Source: Sphingomonas kyeonggiensis
GTDB taxonomy: Bacteria; Pseudomonadota; Alphaproteobacteria; Sphingomonadales; Sphingomonadaceae
Assembly (NCBI RefSeq): GCF_030812785.1
Contig: NZ_JAUSTJ010000002.1
Location: forward strand, 558,001-622,000
Direction: 5' to 3'
DNA length: 64,000 nucleotides
Part shown: positions 8,262 to 16,971 of the stretch, in pieces
Layout: every line of letters begins with the position of its first letter
How positions within the stretch are numbered: position 1 is the first letter of the stretch
Notes under the pieces: generated by a model
The model's input: only the letters and a program-made list of their open reading frames with translations
Database searches by the model: none
Told to the model about the DNA's origin: nothing
Made by a program: the position numbers and the translations under genes

Positions 8262-10211
8262 ATGAGGGTTCCAGTCATGCGTCATTCGGTATTCTGCCTA
8301 TCGCTGCTCGCGGTGCCCGTCGCGCATGCGCAAAACGTCCGGGCGCCCCAGCCGCCCGCCAATGGCGATGTGGTGCGCGCCGCCGACGATGCCTTTGGCC
8401 GGCGGGTCGGGATCGAGGAGGTCGGGCTCTATTCCGAGAGCGAGGTGCGCGGCTTCGACCTGCAGGCGGCGGGGAACTACCGGATCGAGGACCATTATTA
8501 TGTCCGCGTCGCCGGGATGCTCCAGCCGCTCAACGGGGGCACTGCGATCCGGGTCGGCGCCAATGGCCTGCGCACCGATTTCGCCGCGCCTTCGGGCGTG
8601 GTGCAGTACACGCTGCCGAGCGGCGGCGCGGGTGCGCGGGCCTCGCTCGAGGCGGGCTGGTGGGGCGGTTCGGGCCCGGTGGCGATGCTGCGCGGCGCGG
8701 CGGGCACGCCGGACGGCAAGCTCTCGCTTGCGGGCGGGCTCCAGCTCAGCCTGGGCCAGCAATATACCGACGGGACGACCGGCGACTTCACCGCCGTCGG
8801 CCTAGTGCCGCGCTGGTCGCCGGCGCCGGGGGTGCAGATCGCGGGCCTGTGGAGCCACAACTGGTTCCCGCGCGAAGGCGATACCTTCTTCGCCAACCCC
8901 GCAGGGGCGCCGCGCGAAGTGAAGCGCTGGACCGAGCGCACGCAGAGCTGGATGGGCAACAAGAACGGATCGGACCTGATCGGCGCCTTTGCCGATGTCG
9001 ACGCGGGTGCGGGCTGGCGGTTCGGCGCCTCGGTCTTCCGCAATGCGCTGCCCTATGACTATAGCGCCTTCAACCTGCTGCGCTTCACCGGCAACGGCGC
9101 CGAGGTGGCGCAGAGCGGCTTGCTGTTCGGCCCGGAGAATCGCTGGGCGGTGTCGAGCGAGGTGACCGCCGCCAAGCAGTTCACCACCGGCAATCTCACC
9201 CATCGCATCCTCGCCATGGCGCGGCGGCGCGATTCGACGGTGATCGCCGATCCGGGTGTGGCCTATTCCGCCGGCACCTATGCCGATGTGAACCACATCC
9301 CCGAAGTCGCGGCGCCGGCGGTCTCGCGCGGCTCGGCACGGATGCGCGACGATGTCGGTCAATGGACCGGCGGGCTCGGCTATCGCCTGTCGATCGGCGC
9401 ACTGGCCGAGCTGCGGCTCGATGCGCAGCGGGTGGAATATGCCAAGCGGGTGCGCGCGGCGGACGGGCGGGTGACCGAGCAGACCACGCGGCCCTGGCTC
9501 TATGGCGGGGCGTTGTCCGTGGCGATCAGCGACCGGCTGACCGGTTTCGCCAGCTATGCGCGCGGGCTGGAGGAAGCGGGCGTCGCTCCTGCCAACGCGA
9601 CCAATCGCGGCACGGTGCTGCCCGCCGCCATCTCGCGCCAGGCCGAGCTGGGGGTGAAGTACCGGTTCGGGGGCGGGCCGACGCTGATCGCCGGGGTGTT
9701 CGACCTTTCCAAGCCGACGCCGGGGATGGACGCGAGCGGGGCGTTCGATTTCGTCGGCACGGTGCGGCACCGCGGGGTGGAGCTGTCGCTGGCGGGGCCG
9801 CTCACGCCGCGGCTGAGCGCGGTGCTGGGCGCGACCTATCTCGATGCGAAGATCGAGGGCGAACTGGTCGACCGGGGGGTGATCGGCACGCGGCCTATCG
9901 GCCGGCCCGAGGTGACGGCGCTGGCCAATCTCACCTGGCGGGTGCCGGGCGTGGAAGGGCTGACGGTGGACGGCGGGGTGAATGTGCGCGGCGAGCGCTA
10001 TGCGGATCGCGAGAACCGGGTCTCGCTGCCGGGCTATGCTTTGTTCAATCTGGGCCTGCGCCAGGCCTTCGAGCTGGACGGCCATCCGGTGACGCTGCGC
10101 GCGCGGGTGACCAACCTGACCGACAGGTTCGCCTGGAACCCGACCAATTCCGGGCTGATCATGCCGATCTCGCCGCGGACGCTTACCCTGACGCTGACGG
10201 GGGAGATCTAG
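8262..10211 (+). CDS. TonB-dependent outer-membrane receptor with reduced plug
   Basis: The 649-residue precursor has a signal peptide ending VPVAHAQ, a short plug-like region (RVGIEEVGLYSESEVRGFDL and on to about residue 130) and an outer-membrane barrel with an aromatic-rich end. Barrel motifs such as FASYARGLEE, AELGVKYRF, GVELSLAG and NLTDRF are typical of siderophore-type receptors. No clear TonB box is seen and the plug is shorter than usual. The start is ATG 8262 or 8277; a longer open frame upstream lacks coding character. It is divergent from the LytTR gene and is likely under its control. The ligand is unknown. Confidence 0.82.
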   Translation: MRVPVMRHSVFCLSLLAVPVAHAQNVRAPQPPANGDVVRAADDAFGRRVGIEEVGLYSESEVRGFDLQAAGNYRIEDHYYVRVAGMLQPLNGGTAIRVGANGLRTDFAAPSGVVQYTLPSGGAGARASLEAGWWGGSGPVAMLRGAAGTPDGKLSLAGGLQLSLGQQYTDGTTGDFTAVGLVPRWSPAPGVQIAGLWSHNWFPREGDTFFANPAGAPREVKRWTERTQSWMGNKNGSDLIGAFADVDAGAGWRFGASVFRNALPYDYSAFNLLRFTGNGAEVAQSGLLFGPENRWAVSSEVTAAKQFTTGNLTHRILAMARRRDSTVIADPGVAYSAGTYADVNHIPEVAAPAVSRGSARMRDDVGQWTGGLGYRLSIGALAELRLDAQRVEYAKRVRAADGRVTEQTTRPWLYGGALSVAISDRLTGFASYARGLEEAGVAPANATNRGTVLPAAISRQAELGVKYRFGGGPTLIAGVFDLSKPTPGMDASGAFDFVGTVRHRGVELSLAGPLTPRLSAVLGATYLDAKIEGELVDRGVIGTRPIGRPEVTALANLTWRVPGVEGLTVDGGVNVRGERYADRENRVSLPGYALFNLGLRQAFELDGHPVTLRARVTNLTDRFAWNPTNSGLIMPISPRTLTLTLTGEI

Positions 10212-10217
10212 GTCAGC

Positions 10218-10319
10218 TTTTCCCCGGCGAAGGCCGGGGTCCAGACTAGGCAGTGCGCGGCGCAGACGCGCCAAGGCGCGTCACTTTCAAACCTGGGCCC
10301 CGGCCTTCGCCGGGGAAAG
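10218..10319. repeat. palindromic repeat pair (REP-like, family A)
   Basis: TTTCCCCGGCGAAGGCCGGG at 10218 is matched in inverted orientation by CCCCGGCCTTCGCCGGGGAA ending at about 10317. About 50 bases separate the arms. The element lies between the convergent TonB receptor and aroB genes and may act as a two-way terminator. The same unit recurs near 39344, 55366, 55474 and 55823. Confidence 0.8.
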
Positions 10320-10334
10320 AAGAGAGGGAAGGTC

Positions 10335-11423
10335 TTACCTAGGCTGCGCGTCCAGGAACGCCGCCACCTCGGCAAGGTCGACCGTCTTGTCGAGATAGGT
10401 CTGCCCGATCCCGCGGGCGAGGAGGAAGGGCAGGGTGCCCGCACTCATCTTCTTGTCGTGGAGCATGTGCTCCACGAGCCGCGCACCGGAGGCGGTGATC
10501 CCCGCCGCCTTCAGCCCGTTGGGCAGGCCGACAGCAGCCAGGTGCGCGGCAACCCTTTCGGCGTCCTGGCCGGGGCAGATGCCCTTGGCCGCCGAGAAGC
10601 CGAACGCCAGCGCCATGCCGGCGGCGACGCCCTCGCCGTGGAGCAGCCTGTCGGAGAAGCCGGTCTCGGCCTCCAGCGCATGGCCGAAGGTGTGGCCGAG
10701 GTTGAGCAGCGCGCGGGTGCCGGTGGTCTCGCGCTCGTCGGCCGCGACGATGCGGGCCTTGGCGCCGACCGAATGGGCGATGGCATGTTCGCGCGCTGCC
10801 GGGTCGCCGGCCATCAGCGCGGCGGCATTGGCCTCGCACCATTCGAAAAAGGCGAAATCGTCGATCAGCCCGTATTTCACCACTTCGGCATAGCCGGCGC
10901 GGAGATCGCGGGCAGGCAGCGTGTCGAGCACCTGCGGGTCGATCAGCACGACGCTCGGCTGGTGGAAGGCGCCGACCAGGTTCTTGCCGGCGCGCGTGTT
11001 GATCGCGGTCTTGCCGCCGACCGAGCTGTCGACCTGGGCGAGCAGGGTGGTGGGCACCTGGACGAAGTTGCAGCCGCGCTTGAGCAACGAGGTGGCGAAG
11101 CCGACCAGGTCGCCGATCACGCCGCCGCCCAGCGCGATGACATGGTCGCTGCGCTCCACGCCCAGCTCGAGCAGCTTGTCGAGCAGCGCCTCGAGCTGGC
11201 CCCAGCTCTTGGTGCCTTCGCCAGGCTTGAGCACGATCGCCTCGCTCGGGCCGAGGCTGGCCTGCAGCGTGGCGAGGTGGGGCAGGACATTCTCGTCGGT
11301 GACGATCACCCAGCGCCGGCCCTTGTCGAAAGGCGCGAGCGCCTCGCCTGCGCGGGCGAGGAGGCCGGCTTCGATGCGGACGTCATAGCTGCGGTCGCCA
11401 AGGGCGACGGGAACGATTGTCAC
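10335..11423 (-). CDS. aroB: 3-dehydroquinate synthase
   Basis: The 362-residue protein converts DAHP to 3-dehydroquinate, the second step of the shikimate pathway, in the cytoplasm with NAD+ and a divalent metal. Family hallmarks are the NAD-binding loop ALGGGVIGDLVGFATSLLKRG region, QVPTTLLAQVDSSVGGKTAIN, the metal-ligand Glu in RAGYAEVVKYG and LNLGHTFGHALE histidines. Length is normal. Its ATG overlaps the stop of aroK (ATGA), giving an aroK-aroB operon transcribed leftwards. Confidence 0.97.
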   Translation of the reverse strand: MTIVPVALGDRSYDVRIEAGLLARAGEALAPFDKGRRWVIVTDENVLPHLATLQASLGPSEAIVLKPGEGTKSWGQLEALLDKLLELGVERSDHVIALGGGVIGDLVGFATSLLKRGCNFVQVPTTLLAQVDSSVGGKTAINTRAGKNLVGAFHQPSVVLIDPQVLDTLPARDLRAGYAEVVKYGLIDDFAFFEWCEANAAALMAGDPAAREHAIAHSVGAKARIVAADERETTGTRALLNLGHTFGHALEAETGFSDRLLHGEGVAAGMALAFGFSAAKGICPGQDAERVAAHLAAVGLPNGLKAAGITASGARLVEHMLHDKKMSAGTLPFLLARGIGQTYLDKTVDLAEVAAFLDAQPR

Positions 11424-11959
11424 GGGTGCAGGGCCTTCAGGATCGCGTCGACGGTGGTGTCGTGCGGCGCTGCTATGCTGGGCACCCGGATCGGCGCAAG
11501 CGCGTAATAGGGATTGCGGACCGCGGCGAGCTCGGAGAGCACCGCTTCAGGATCGCGTCCGCGCAGCAGCGGGCGGGTATCGCGGCGGCGGACCCGGTCG
11601 GCCAGCACCGCCGGCTCGGCATCGAGCCACACCGCAATGGCATGCTCGAGGATCAGCTTGCGGGTATGCTCGTTCATGAAGGCGCCGCCACCGGTGGCGA
11701 TGATCTTGGGCGCGCCATCGACCAGCCGGGCGATCACCCGGCGTTCGCCGTCGCGGAAATGCGCCTCGCCGAACCGCTCGAAGATATCGGCAACGGTCAT
11801 CCCCGCCGCCGCCTCGATCTCATGGTCCGCATCGACGAAGGGCAGCCGCATGCGCTGCGCGAGGCGCCGCCCGACCGTGGTCTTGCCCGCACCCATCAGG
11901 CCGATCAGCACGATCGCCTTGCCCGTCCATGCGGTATTCGCTGCCTGTGTTTGTAACAT
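11420..11959 (-). CDS. aroK: shikimate kinase
   Basis: The 179-residue protein phosphorylates shikimate at O3 using ATP. It shows the Walker A loop GLMGAGKTTVGRRLA, the shikimate-binding FVDADHEIE, FRDGERRV and GGGAF segments and the lid RVRRRDTRPLL. The start is ATG 11959; the frame remains open further upstream, but that extension overlaps the divergent gene and is not conserved in character. aroB follows with an ATGA overlap. The promoter must lie in the 75 bases shared with the divergent small gene at 12035. Confidence 0.96.
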   Translation of the reverse strand: MLQTQAANTAWTGKAIVLIGLMGAGKTTVGRRLAQRMRLPFVDADHEIEAAAGMTVADIFERFGEAHFRDGERRVIARLVDGAPKIIATGGGAFMNEHTRKLILEHAIAVWLDAEPAVLADRVRRRDTRPLLRGRDPEAVLSELAAVRNPYYALAPIRVPSIAAPHDTTVDAILKALHP

Positions 11960-12034
11960 GTTCGGAAGGGCTATACAGCGAGGTCGGTCGTCGGGCAAAA
12001 GGCCCGCGAACTCACAATTTCCGGACCGGTTTTC

Positions 12035-12172
12035 ATGTCCCGCTTGATCGTTGCGTTGATCGTCATTCTCGTCGTCCTGGTCGGCGGCCTGTTCTTCCTC
12101 GCGGGCCGCGAGACGAAGAAGGAGCCGGTGCGCATGGAGAAGGTGGTCCCGCTTGAAAATCTCGCGAAGTAA
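12035..12172 (+). CDS. small single-span membrane protein
   Basis: This 45-residue reading frame begins MSRLIVALIVILVVLVGGLF, one transmembrane helix, followed by a charged tail (AGRETKKEPVRMEKVVPLEN). Its 3' end overlaps the next gene by 20 bases, and the tail codons supply that gene's GGAGAAGG ribosome-binding site, so the two look coupled. No function is recognised; it may be a membrane partner of the periplasmic protein encoded next. It is short but its position and helix make it credible. Confidence 0.65.
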   Translation: MSRLIVALIVILVVLVGGLFFLAGRETKKEPVRMEKVVPLENLAK

Positions 12173-13970
12173 GGGTCGCCACCTCGCCCTTGGCGCGCTG
12201 CTGCTCGCCGGGGCGGCGGTGCCCGCGCTGGGGCAGCAGGACAAGCCCGAATCGCTGCTGCCGCCGGGCTTCGACCAGCCCGAGCAGACGCCGGCCCCCG
12301 CGCCGCGTCCCGCGCCCGCGCCGGCTGCGACCGCGCCTGCATCGAGCCCGGCGCCCGGTGCCGTGCCGATCCCCAGCGTGCCGGTGCTGGGCGGCGACTC
12401 CGCGCTCTCGAACACCGCTTCGGCCGAAGAGACCCTGCCCACCGGCCCGGTCGACCTGTCGCGCTACGAGCTGCCCGATTTCGCCAAGCACTCGCTGAAT
12501 CGCACCGGCGTGCTCGCCGCGGGCAATGCGCCGTTCCCGGCCAAGGCGTTCGGTGCCACCGATGGCCGCACCCTCGGCGTGCTGATGCAGAGGCTGAGCG
12601 CCCCGGTCGCCTCGCGCTGGGTGTCGATCGCGCTGCGCCGCGCGCTGATGTCGCCGCTCGACACGCCGAAGCACATCAACGGTGCCGATTTCGCCGCCGA
12701 GCGCGCCTGGCTGCTGCTGCGCATGGGCGAGGCCAATGCCGCCCGCGCGGTGATCAACGATATCGACGTCGACAATTACACCACGCGCCTGCTCCAGGTG
12801 GCGATGCAGTCCTCGCTCGCCTCGGCCGATCCGGGCGGGCTGTGCGGGATCGCCGAGCGCGGCAACCAATATGTCCACCAGCGTGGCTGGGCGCTCGCCC
12901 GGGCGATGTGCGCGGGACTGGCCGGCAAGCCCAACGAGGCGGGCCAGCTGCTCGACCAGGCGCGCGGCGGCACGCCCGCCAGCGACATCGACAATCTGCT
13001 GGCCGAGAAGGTGCTCGGCACCGGCGCGCAGGGCCGCCGCGCGGTCACGCTCGAATGGAGCGGGATCAGCCGGCTGAATGCGTGGCGCTGGGGCCTGGCC
13101 ACCGCGACCGGACAGGAAGTGCCGGCGTCGCTCTACAACACCGCCGGCCCGCAGGTCCGCTACTGGCAGGCGCTCGCCCCGCAGCTGACGCCGCGCGCCC
13201 GCGCCGCCGCCGCCGAGCTCGCCGCCACTGCCGGGGTCTTCTCCAGCGCCGGACTGGTCGACCTCTACAGCGAGATCGCCGAGAGCGAGGACGCGAACAG
13301 CACCGAGGGCGGCGTCGCCCGCGACCTGCGCACCGCCTATGTCGATGTCCAGGTTTCCGACCGGCTCAAGGCGATCCAGACGCTGTGGAGCGAGGCGACG
13401 ACGCCGCGCACCCAATATGCCCGGCTTATCCTCACCGCGCGCGCCGCCTCCTGGATCCCGGCCGATGCCAAGATCGAGGAGCCCGAGAAGCTGATCGCCT
13501 CGATGCTCTCCGCCGGCTACGAGGCCAAGGCGATGGAATGGCGCAACGTGGTGCCGCGCGGCAGCGTCGGCTGGGCGCTGCTCGCGCTCGGCGATCCGGT
13601 GGCGCAGGGGCCGGTGGCATACGGCGATTTCGACGCGTTCAAGGATGCTGCCGGCCAGCGCCGCGCGCAGCTCGCCTTTGCCGGGCTCGCCGGGCTCGGC
13701 CGCTTCGAATCGAGCGATGCGCAGCGCGGTGCCCAGGCGCTGAACGTGGCGATCGGCGCACAGAACGACTGGACCCGCGCGATCGACGCGGCCGGCCGGC
13801 GCGGCGATTCGGGCATGGTCGCGCTGCTCGCCGCGGTCGGCATGCAGTCGCGCGTCTGGGACAATGTCGCGCCCGAGGCGCTGTTCCACATCGTGGCGGC
13901 GATGCGCGCGGCGGGGATGACCAGCTATGCGCGGATGATCGCCGTGGAGGCGGTCACGCGGTCGGCTTGA
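12153..13970 (+). CDS. exported helical-repeat protein of unknown function
   Basis: The 605-residue product starts at TTG 12153, placed 8 bases after GGAGAAGG. A signal peptide (LALGALLLAGAAVPALGQ) is followed by a Pro/Ala-rich linker (about 35-75) and then helical, Ala-rich repeats to the end, resembling TPR/SEL1-type solenoids. No catalytic motif is visible. It should lie in the periplasm. It is translationally linked to the small membrane protein before it, and its TGA overlaps the presumed TTG start of xerD, so the three form one operon. The function is unknown. Confidence 0.8.
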   Translation: MKISRSKGRHLALGALLLAGAAVPALGQQDKPESLLPPGFDQPEQTPAPAPRPAPAPAATAPASSPAPGAVPIPSVPVLGGDSALSNTASAEETLPTGPVDLSRYELPDFAKHSLNRTGVLAAGNAPFPAKAFGATDGRTLGVLMQRLSAPVASRWVSIALRRALMSPLDTPKHINGADFAAERAWLLLRMGEANAARAVINDIDVDNYTTRLLQVAMQSSLASADPGGLCGIAERGNQYVHQRGWALARAMCAGLAGKPNEAGQLLDQARGGTPASDIDNLLAEKVLGTGAQGRRAVTLEWSGISRLNAWRWGLATATGQEVPASLYNTAGPQVRYWQALAPQLTPRARAAAAELAATAGVFSSAGLVDLYSEIAESEDANSTEGGVARDLRTAYVDVQVSDRLKAIQTLWSEATTPRTQYARLILTARAASWIPADAKIEEPEKLIASMLSAGYEAKAMEWRNVVPRGSVGWALLALGDPVAQGPVAYGDFDAFKDAAGQRRAQLAFAGLAGLGRFESSDAQRGAQALNVAIGAQNDWTRAIDAAGRRGDSGMVALLAAVGMQSRVWDNVAPEALFHIVAAMRAAGMTSYARMIAVEAVTRSA

Positions 13971-14902
13971 GCGCGCTTGGCGGTAGTGCCTCGCAGGGCT
14001 CGGCGGGCGACGACCGCGCGCTGATCGAGCGCTTCCTCGAGATGATGCGGGCGGAGGCGGGTGCCGCCGCCAACACCATCGCCGCCTATCAGACCGACCT
14101 GCGCCTTGCCTCCGAGTTCCTTGGCGGCGGGCTCGGCGGGGCGGGGCGGTCGGAGCTGGAGCGGCTGGGCGGCGAATGGCAGGCGCTGTCGCGCGCCACC
14201 GTCGCGCGCAAGTCGGCGGCGCTGCGGCGCTTCTTCGCCTTTCTTGCCGACGAGAAACTGCGCGCCGACGATCCCAGCGCCGCCCTGCCGCGCCCCGGCA
14301 CGGCCCGCGCGCTGCCCAAGGTGCTCAGCGTCGAGGATGTCGACCGGATGTTCGCGGCGATTGCCGACCGGATCGCGCGGGTGCCGGCCGATCCCAATGA
14401 CTTGCGGCTCCAGGCGCTGATCGAGCTGCTTTATGGCTCGGGCCTGCGCGCGACCGAGCTGGTCTCGCTGCCCCGCAACGCCGTGGCACCCGACCGGCCT
14501 TACCTGATCCTCAAGGGCAAGGGCGGGCGCGAGCGGCTGGTGCCGATCTCGGACCGCGCGCGCGCCGCCGTCTCCGCCTGGCGCGCGCATGTCGATTCGG
14601 GGCGGCCCTTCCTCTTCCCCTCGGGCAAGGGGCATCTCTCGCGTGTGCGGCTCTACCAGCTGGTTCGCGCGCTGGCCGGGGAGGCGGGCATACCGCCCGA
14701 CCGGGTGAGCCCGCACGTGCTGCGCCACGCCTTCGCCACCCACCTGCTCGAGGGCGGCGCCGACCTGCGCACGCTCCAGGCGATGCTGGGCCATGCCGAT
14801 ATCGCGACGACAGAGATCTACACGCATGTGGACAGCCGCCGCCTGGTCGAGCTGGTCAACCAGCGGCACCCGCTGGGCGAGGCGCTGGGGAAGCATCGGT
14901 AA
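13967..14902 (+). CDS. xerD: tyrosine recombinase XerD
   Basis: The 311-residue protein has the N-terminal SAM-like DNA-binding domain (LIERFLEMM to about 100) and the catalytic domain with Arg in GSGLRATEL, Lys in KGKGGRERLVP, HVLRHAFATHLL, LGHADIATTEIYTHV with the nucleophilic Tyr. It resolves chromosome dimers at dif together with XerC. The preferred start is TTG 13967, overlapping the stop of the preceding gene; starts further upstream give an Arg-rich shadow translation. The gene lies between the exported-protein gene and accA, close to aroKB. XerC is a possible alternative name. Confidence 0.9.
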   Translation: MSALGGSASQGSAGDDRALIERFLEMMRAEAGAAANTIAAYQTDLRLASEFLGGGLGGAGRSELERLGGEWQALSRATVARKSAALRRFFAFLADEKLRADDPSAALPRPGTARALPKVLSVEDVDRMFAAIADRIARVPADPNDLRLQALIELLYGSGLRATELVSLPRNAVAPDRPYLILKGKGGRERLVPISDRARAAVSAWRAHVDSGRPFLFPSGKGHLSRVRLYQLVRALAGEAGIPPDRVSPHVLRHAFATHLLEGGADLRTLQAMLGHADIATTEIYTHVDSRRLVELVNQRHPLGEALGKHR

Positions 14903-14904
14903 CC

Positions 14905-15010
14905 GTCACCCCCGCGAAAGCGGGGGCCCATCTCCTGCGCGATCGGCAAGCGCGCCGGAGCGATTTTGGGATGGTTCGGGAGATGGGTCCCCGCTTTCGC
15001 GGGGATGACG
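14905..15010. repeat. palindromic repeat pair (REP-like, family C)
   Basis: GTCACCCCCGCGAAAGCGGG at 14905 faces its near reverse complement (CCCCGCTTTCGCGGGGATGA) ending at about 15009. The inner flanks CCCATCTCC and GGAGATGGG also pair. It fills the gap between xerD and accA, which are on the same strand, so it could fold in the mRNA and limit read-through. Confidence 0.78.
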
Positions 15011-15084
15011 AAGGGGGGAGTCGGGATCGCCCGAACCCACCCGCTCGTTGACGTAGCCCCACGGCAAGGTTAGCCCCCGCACCG

Positions 15085-16032
15085 ATGACCACTTTCCTCG
15101 ACTTCGAGAAGCCGATCGCCGAGCTTCAGACCCGCATCGACGAGCTGCGCCAGACCGCCGAGGGCGGCGCCGTCGACATCGACGCGGAGATCGCCCCGCT
15201 CCAGGCCAAGGCGGAAAAGCTCCTGCGCGACACCTATGCCAAGCTCACGCCCTGGCAGAAGACCCAGGTCGCGCGCCATCCCGAGCGCCCGCACTTCAAG
15301 CATTATGTCGCCGGGCTGATCGAGGAGTTCATGCCGCTGGGCGGCGACCGCGCCTTTGCCGACGACAACGCCATCCAGGGCGGCCTGGGCCGTTTCCGCG
15401 GGCGCCGCGTCATGGTGATCGGCCATGAGAAGGGCGACGACACCGCCAGCCGCCTCAAGCATAACTTCGGCATGGGCAAGCCCGAGGGCTATCGCAAGGC
15501 GATCCGCCTGATGCAGCTCGCCAACAAGTTCAACCTGCCGGTGATCACTTTGGTCGACACCTCGGGCGCCTTCCCGGGCGTGCAGGCCGAGGAGCGCGGC
15601 CAGGCCGAGGCGATCGCGCGCTCGACCGAGGCATGCCTCAACCTGGGCGTGCCGCTGGTCGCCTCGATCCTCGGCGAGGGCGGCTCGGGCGGCGCGGTGG
15701 CGCTCGCGGCGGGCAACACCGTGCTGATGATGGAGCATGCGGTCTATTCGGTGATCTCGCCCGAAGGCTGCGCCTCGATCCTGTGGCGCACCGCCGACAA
15801 GGCGGCCGATGCGGCGGAGGCGATGAAGGTCACCGCGCAGCATCTCAAGGAACTGAAGGTGATCGACCGGATCGTGAGCGAGCCGCTGGGCGGCGCGCAC
15901 CGCGACCAGGGCGCCGCGGTCCATGCGCTGGGCGATGCGATCGAGGAATCGCTGCGGAAGCTCGACGGCATGTCGCCCGAGAGCCTGCGCCAGGCCCGCC
16001 GCGCCAAGTTCCTGGCGATGGGGCGTATCTGA
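15085..16032 (+). CDS. accA: acetyl-CoA carboxylase carboxyltransferase subunit alpha
   Basis: The 315-residue protein is one half of the carboxyltransferase that moves CO2 from biotin to acetyl-CoA, the first step of fatty-acid synthesis. The N-terminal coiled segment ([17 protein letters not shown]) and the crotonase-like core with [26 protein letters not shown] and the end [11 protein letters not shown] are as in the family. Length is normal. The accD partner is not in the window. A palindromic repeat precedes the start. Confidence 0.97.
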   Translation: MTTFLDFEKPIAELQTRIDELRQTAEGGAVDIDAEIAPLQAKAEKLLRDTYAKLTPWQKTQVARHPERPHFKHYVAGLIEEFMPLGGDRAFADDNAIQGGLGRFRGRRVMVIGHEKGDDTASRLKHNFGMGKPEGYRKAIRLMQLANKFNLPVITLVDTSGAFPGVQAEERGQAEAIARSTEACLNLGVPLVASILGEGGSGGAVALAAGNTVLMMEHAVYSVISPEGCASILWRTADKAADAAEAMKVTAQHLKELKVIDRIVSEPLGGAHRDQGAAVHALGDAIEESLRKLDGMSPESLRQARRAKFLAMGRI

Positions 16033-16092
16033 AGGAAGTCGGGGGAACGCGCGGAAGGGCGCTTTCCCGGCCGTAAAGCCCTGGGCCCGCGC

Positions 16093-16245
16093 TTAGCGGA
16101 TCGGGGCGCTGTGCTCGGACGCGGCGATGCTCGCACCGAGCATGCCCAGGCCCTGCACGACCGCGAGCACCGCGCAAAGCGCGAGGAATGCGACCACCGC
16201 GATCTCGATCGGCGTCACCGCCTTCTTGGAGGATAGCTGCTTCAT
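16093..16245 (-). CDS. atypical Flp-type pilin-like small protein
   Basis: The 50-residue product starts at ATG 16245 and reads SSKKAVTPIEIAVVAFLALC, then a hydrophobic helix. Compared with the neighbouring Flp pilins (ATAIEYGLI), the prepilin cleavage region and Glu are kept but the Tyr after Glu is Ile, and a Pro replaces Ala. The helix then shares QGLG with the next pilin. It is therefore probably a diverged duplicate of the type IVb pilin, perhaps a minor pilin. The next pilin gene upstream is followed by a terminator (16359-16392), so this gene may be transcribed separately or by read-through. Confidence 0.6.
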   Translation of the reverse strand: MKQLSSKKAVTPIEIAVVAFLALCAVLAVVQGLGMLGASIAASEHSAPIR

Positions 16246-16358
16246 CCTGTCCTTATAGGACGCAAGGTCTGTACGCCGGCTTAAGCGGGCGGTCCGGCGC
16301 GGTTCAGGAAAAATACGAGGTCGTGGATTTCCGGGGGGCGATCCCGGGAGCCCAGGCA

Positions 16359-16392
16359 AGAAAAAGGGCGGCGGGAACCTGTCCCGCCGCCC
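16359..16392 (-). terminator. intrinsic terminator after Flp pilin gene
   Basis: On the minus strand GGGCGGCGGGA, a short loop and TCCCGCCGCCC are followed by TTTTTCTT. This is a strong Rho-independent terminator downstream of the pilin gene ending at 16419. Confidence 0.9.
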
Positions 16393-16418
16393 GATCTCGT
16401 TCGCTTCGTCGGAAGGTC

Positions 16419-16586
16419 TTAGACCTTCATGCTCGACGAAACGTTGGTGAAGGTCGACTTCAGCGAGTTGCCGAGGCCCTGCATGGCGGCAATCGCGGCG
16501 ACGGCGATCAGAGCGGCGATCAGGCCGTACTCGATCGCGGTGGCGCCCTTGGAATTCTTCAGGAAGTTGCGGATCTTCATGATCAT
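16419..16586 (-). CDS. Flp family type IVb pilin
   Basis: The 55-residue prepilin carries the class IVb signature: a basic leader (MKIRNFLKNSKG) cut after Gly, then ATAIEYGLIAALIAVAAIAA and a polar tail (FTNVSSSMKV). Such pilins are polymerised by the Tad machinery into adhesive pili; no other tad gene is in the window. The start is ATG 16586 because GGAG lies 7 bases ahead of it. A strong terminator follows. Confidence 0.93.
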   Translation of the reverse strand: MIMKIRNFLKNSKGATAIEYGLIAALIAVAAIAAMQGLGNSLKSTFTNVSSSMKV

Positions 16587-16718
16587 AACCGGTCTCCAGT
16601 GTTCAAAAAACAGCTTCATTCACCCGGCCTCCCCGGAAGACTCCGGTTCGGCGAGTCGAAACTACGATCTGGAAGTAAAGAAACGGCTAAGGGCGAGCGT
16701 TACGGCGCCGTAACCAAA

Positions 16719-16919
16719 TCATGACTGAGTCGAGGCCGCCTGCACCTTGTTGGTGACGTTGCCCCACATGCTGGTGGTCTGGTTGGCCACGCTCATCAGG
16801 CTGACCATCATCGCGATGACGATGAGGGCGAGGATGAAGCCATATTCCACCGCGGTCGCGGCGCGGCGGTCGTGCATCACTTCACGGATCGCTCGTACAA
16901 AGGCTCGCATCTCGGGCAC
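16719..16919 (-). CDS. Flp family type IVb pilin (second copy)
   Basis: The 66-residue product has a basic leader, the motif ATAVEYGFILALIVIAMMVSL and a polar tail (QTTSMWGNVTNKVQ). The residue before the cleavage point is Ala rather than Gly. The start is GTG 16919 (behind GGAGAAGAA) or ATG 16910. It lies 132 bases upstream of the other pilin gene on the same strand and is divergent from mutT. Sequence differs enough from the first copy that it may play a minor or alternative pilin role. Confidence 0.88.
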   Translation of the reverse strand: MPEMRAFVRAIREVMHDRRAATAVEYGFILALIVIAMMVSLMSVANQTTSMWGNVTNKVQAASTQS

Positions 16920-16971
16920 TTCTTCTCCAATGGTGCCCTGAATTTAGCCAAAGAGGCTTAACGAAAAGCTG

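Noticed and set aside
11420..12442. A longer aroK starting near 12442
   Set aside because: The extension is antisense to the divergent gene and has no kinase character; shikimate kinases begin near the Walker loop as at 11959.
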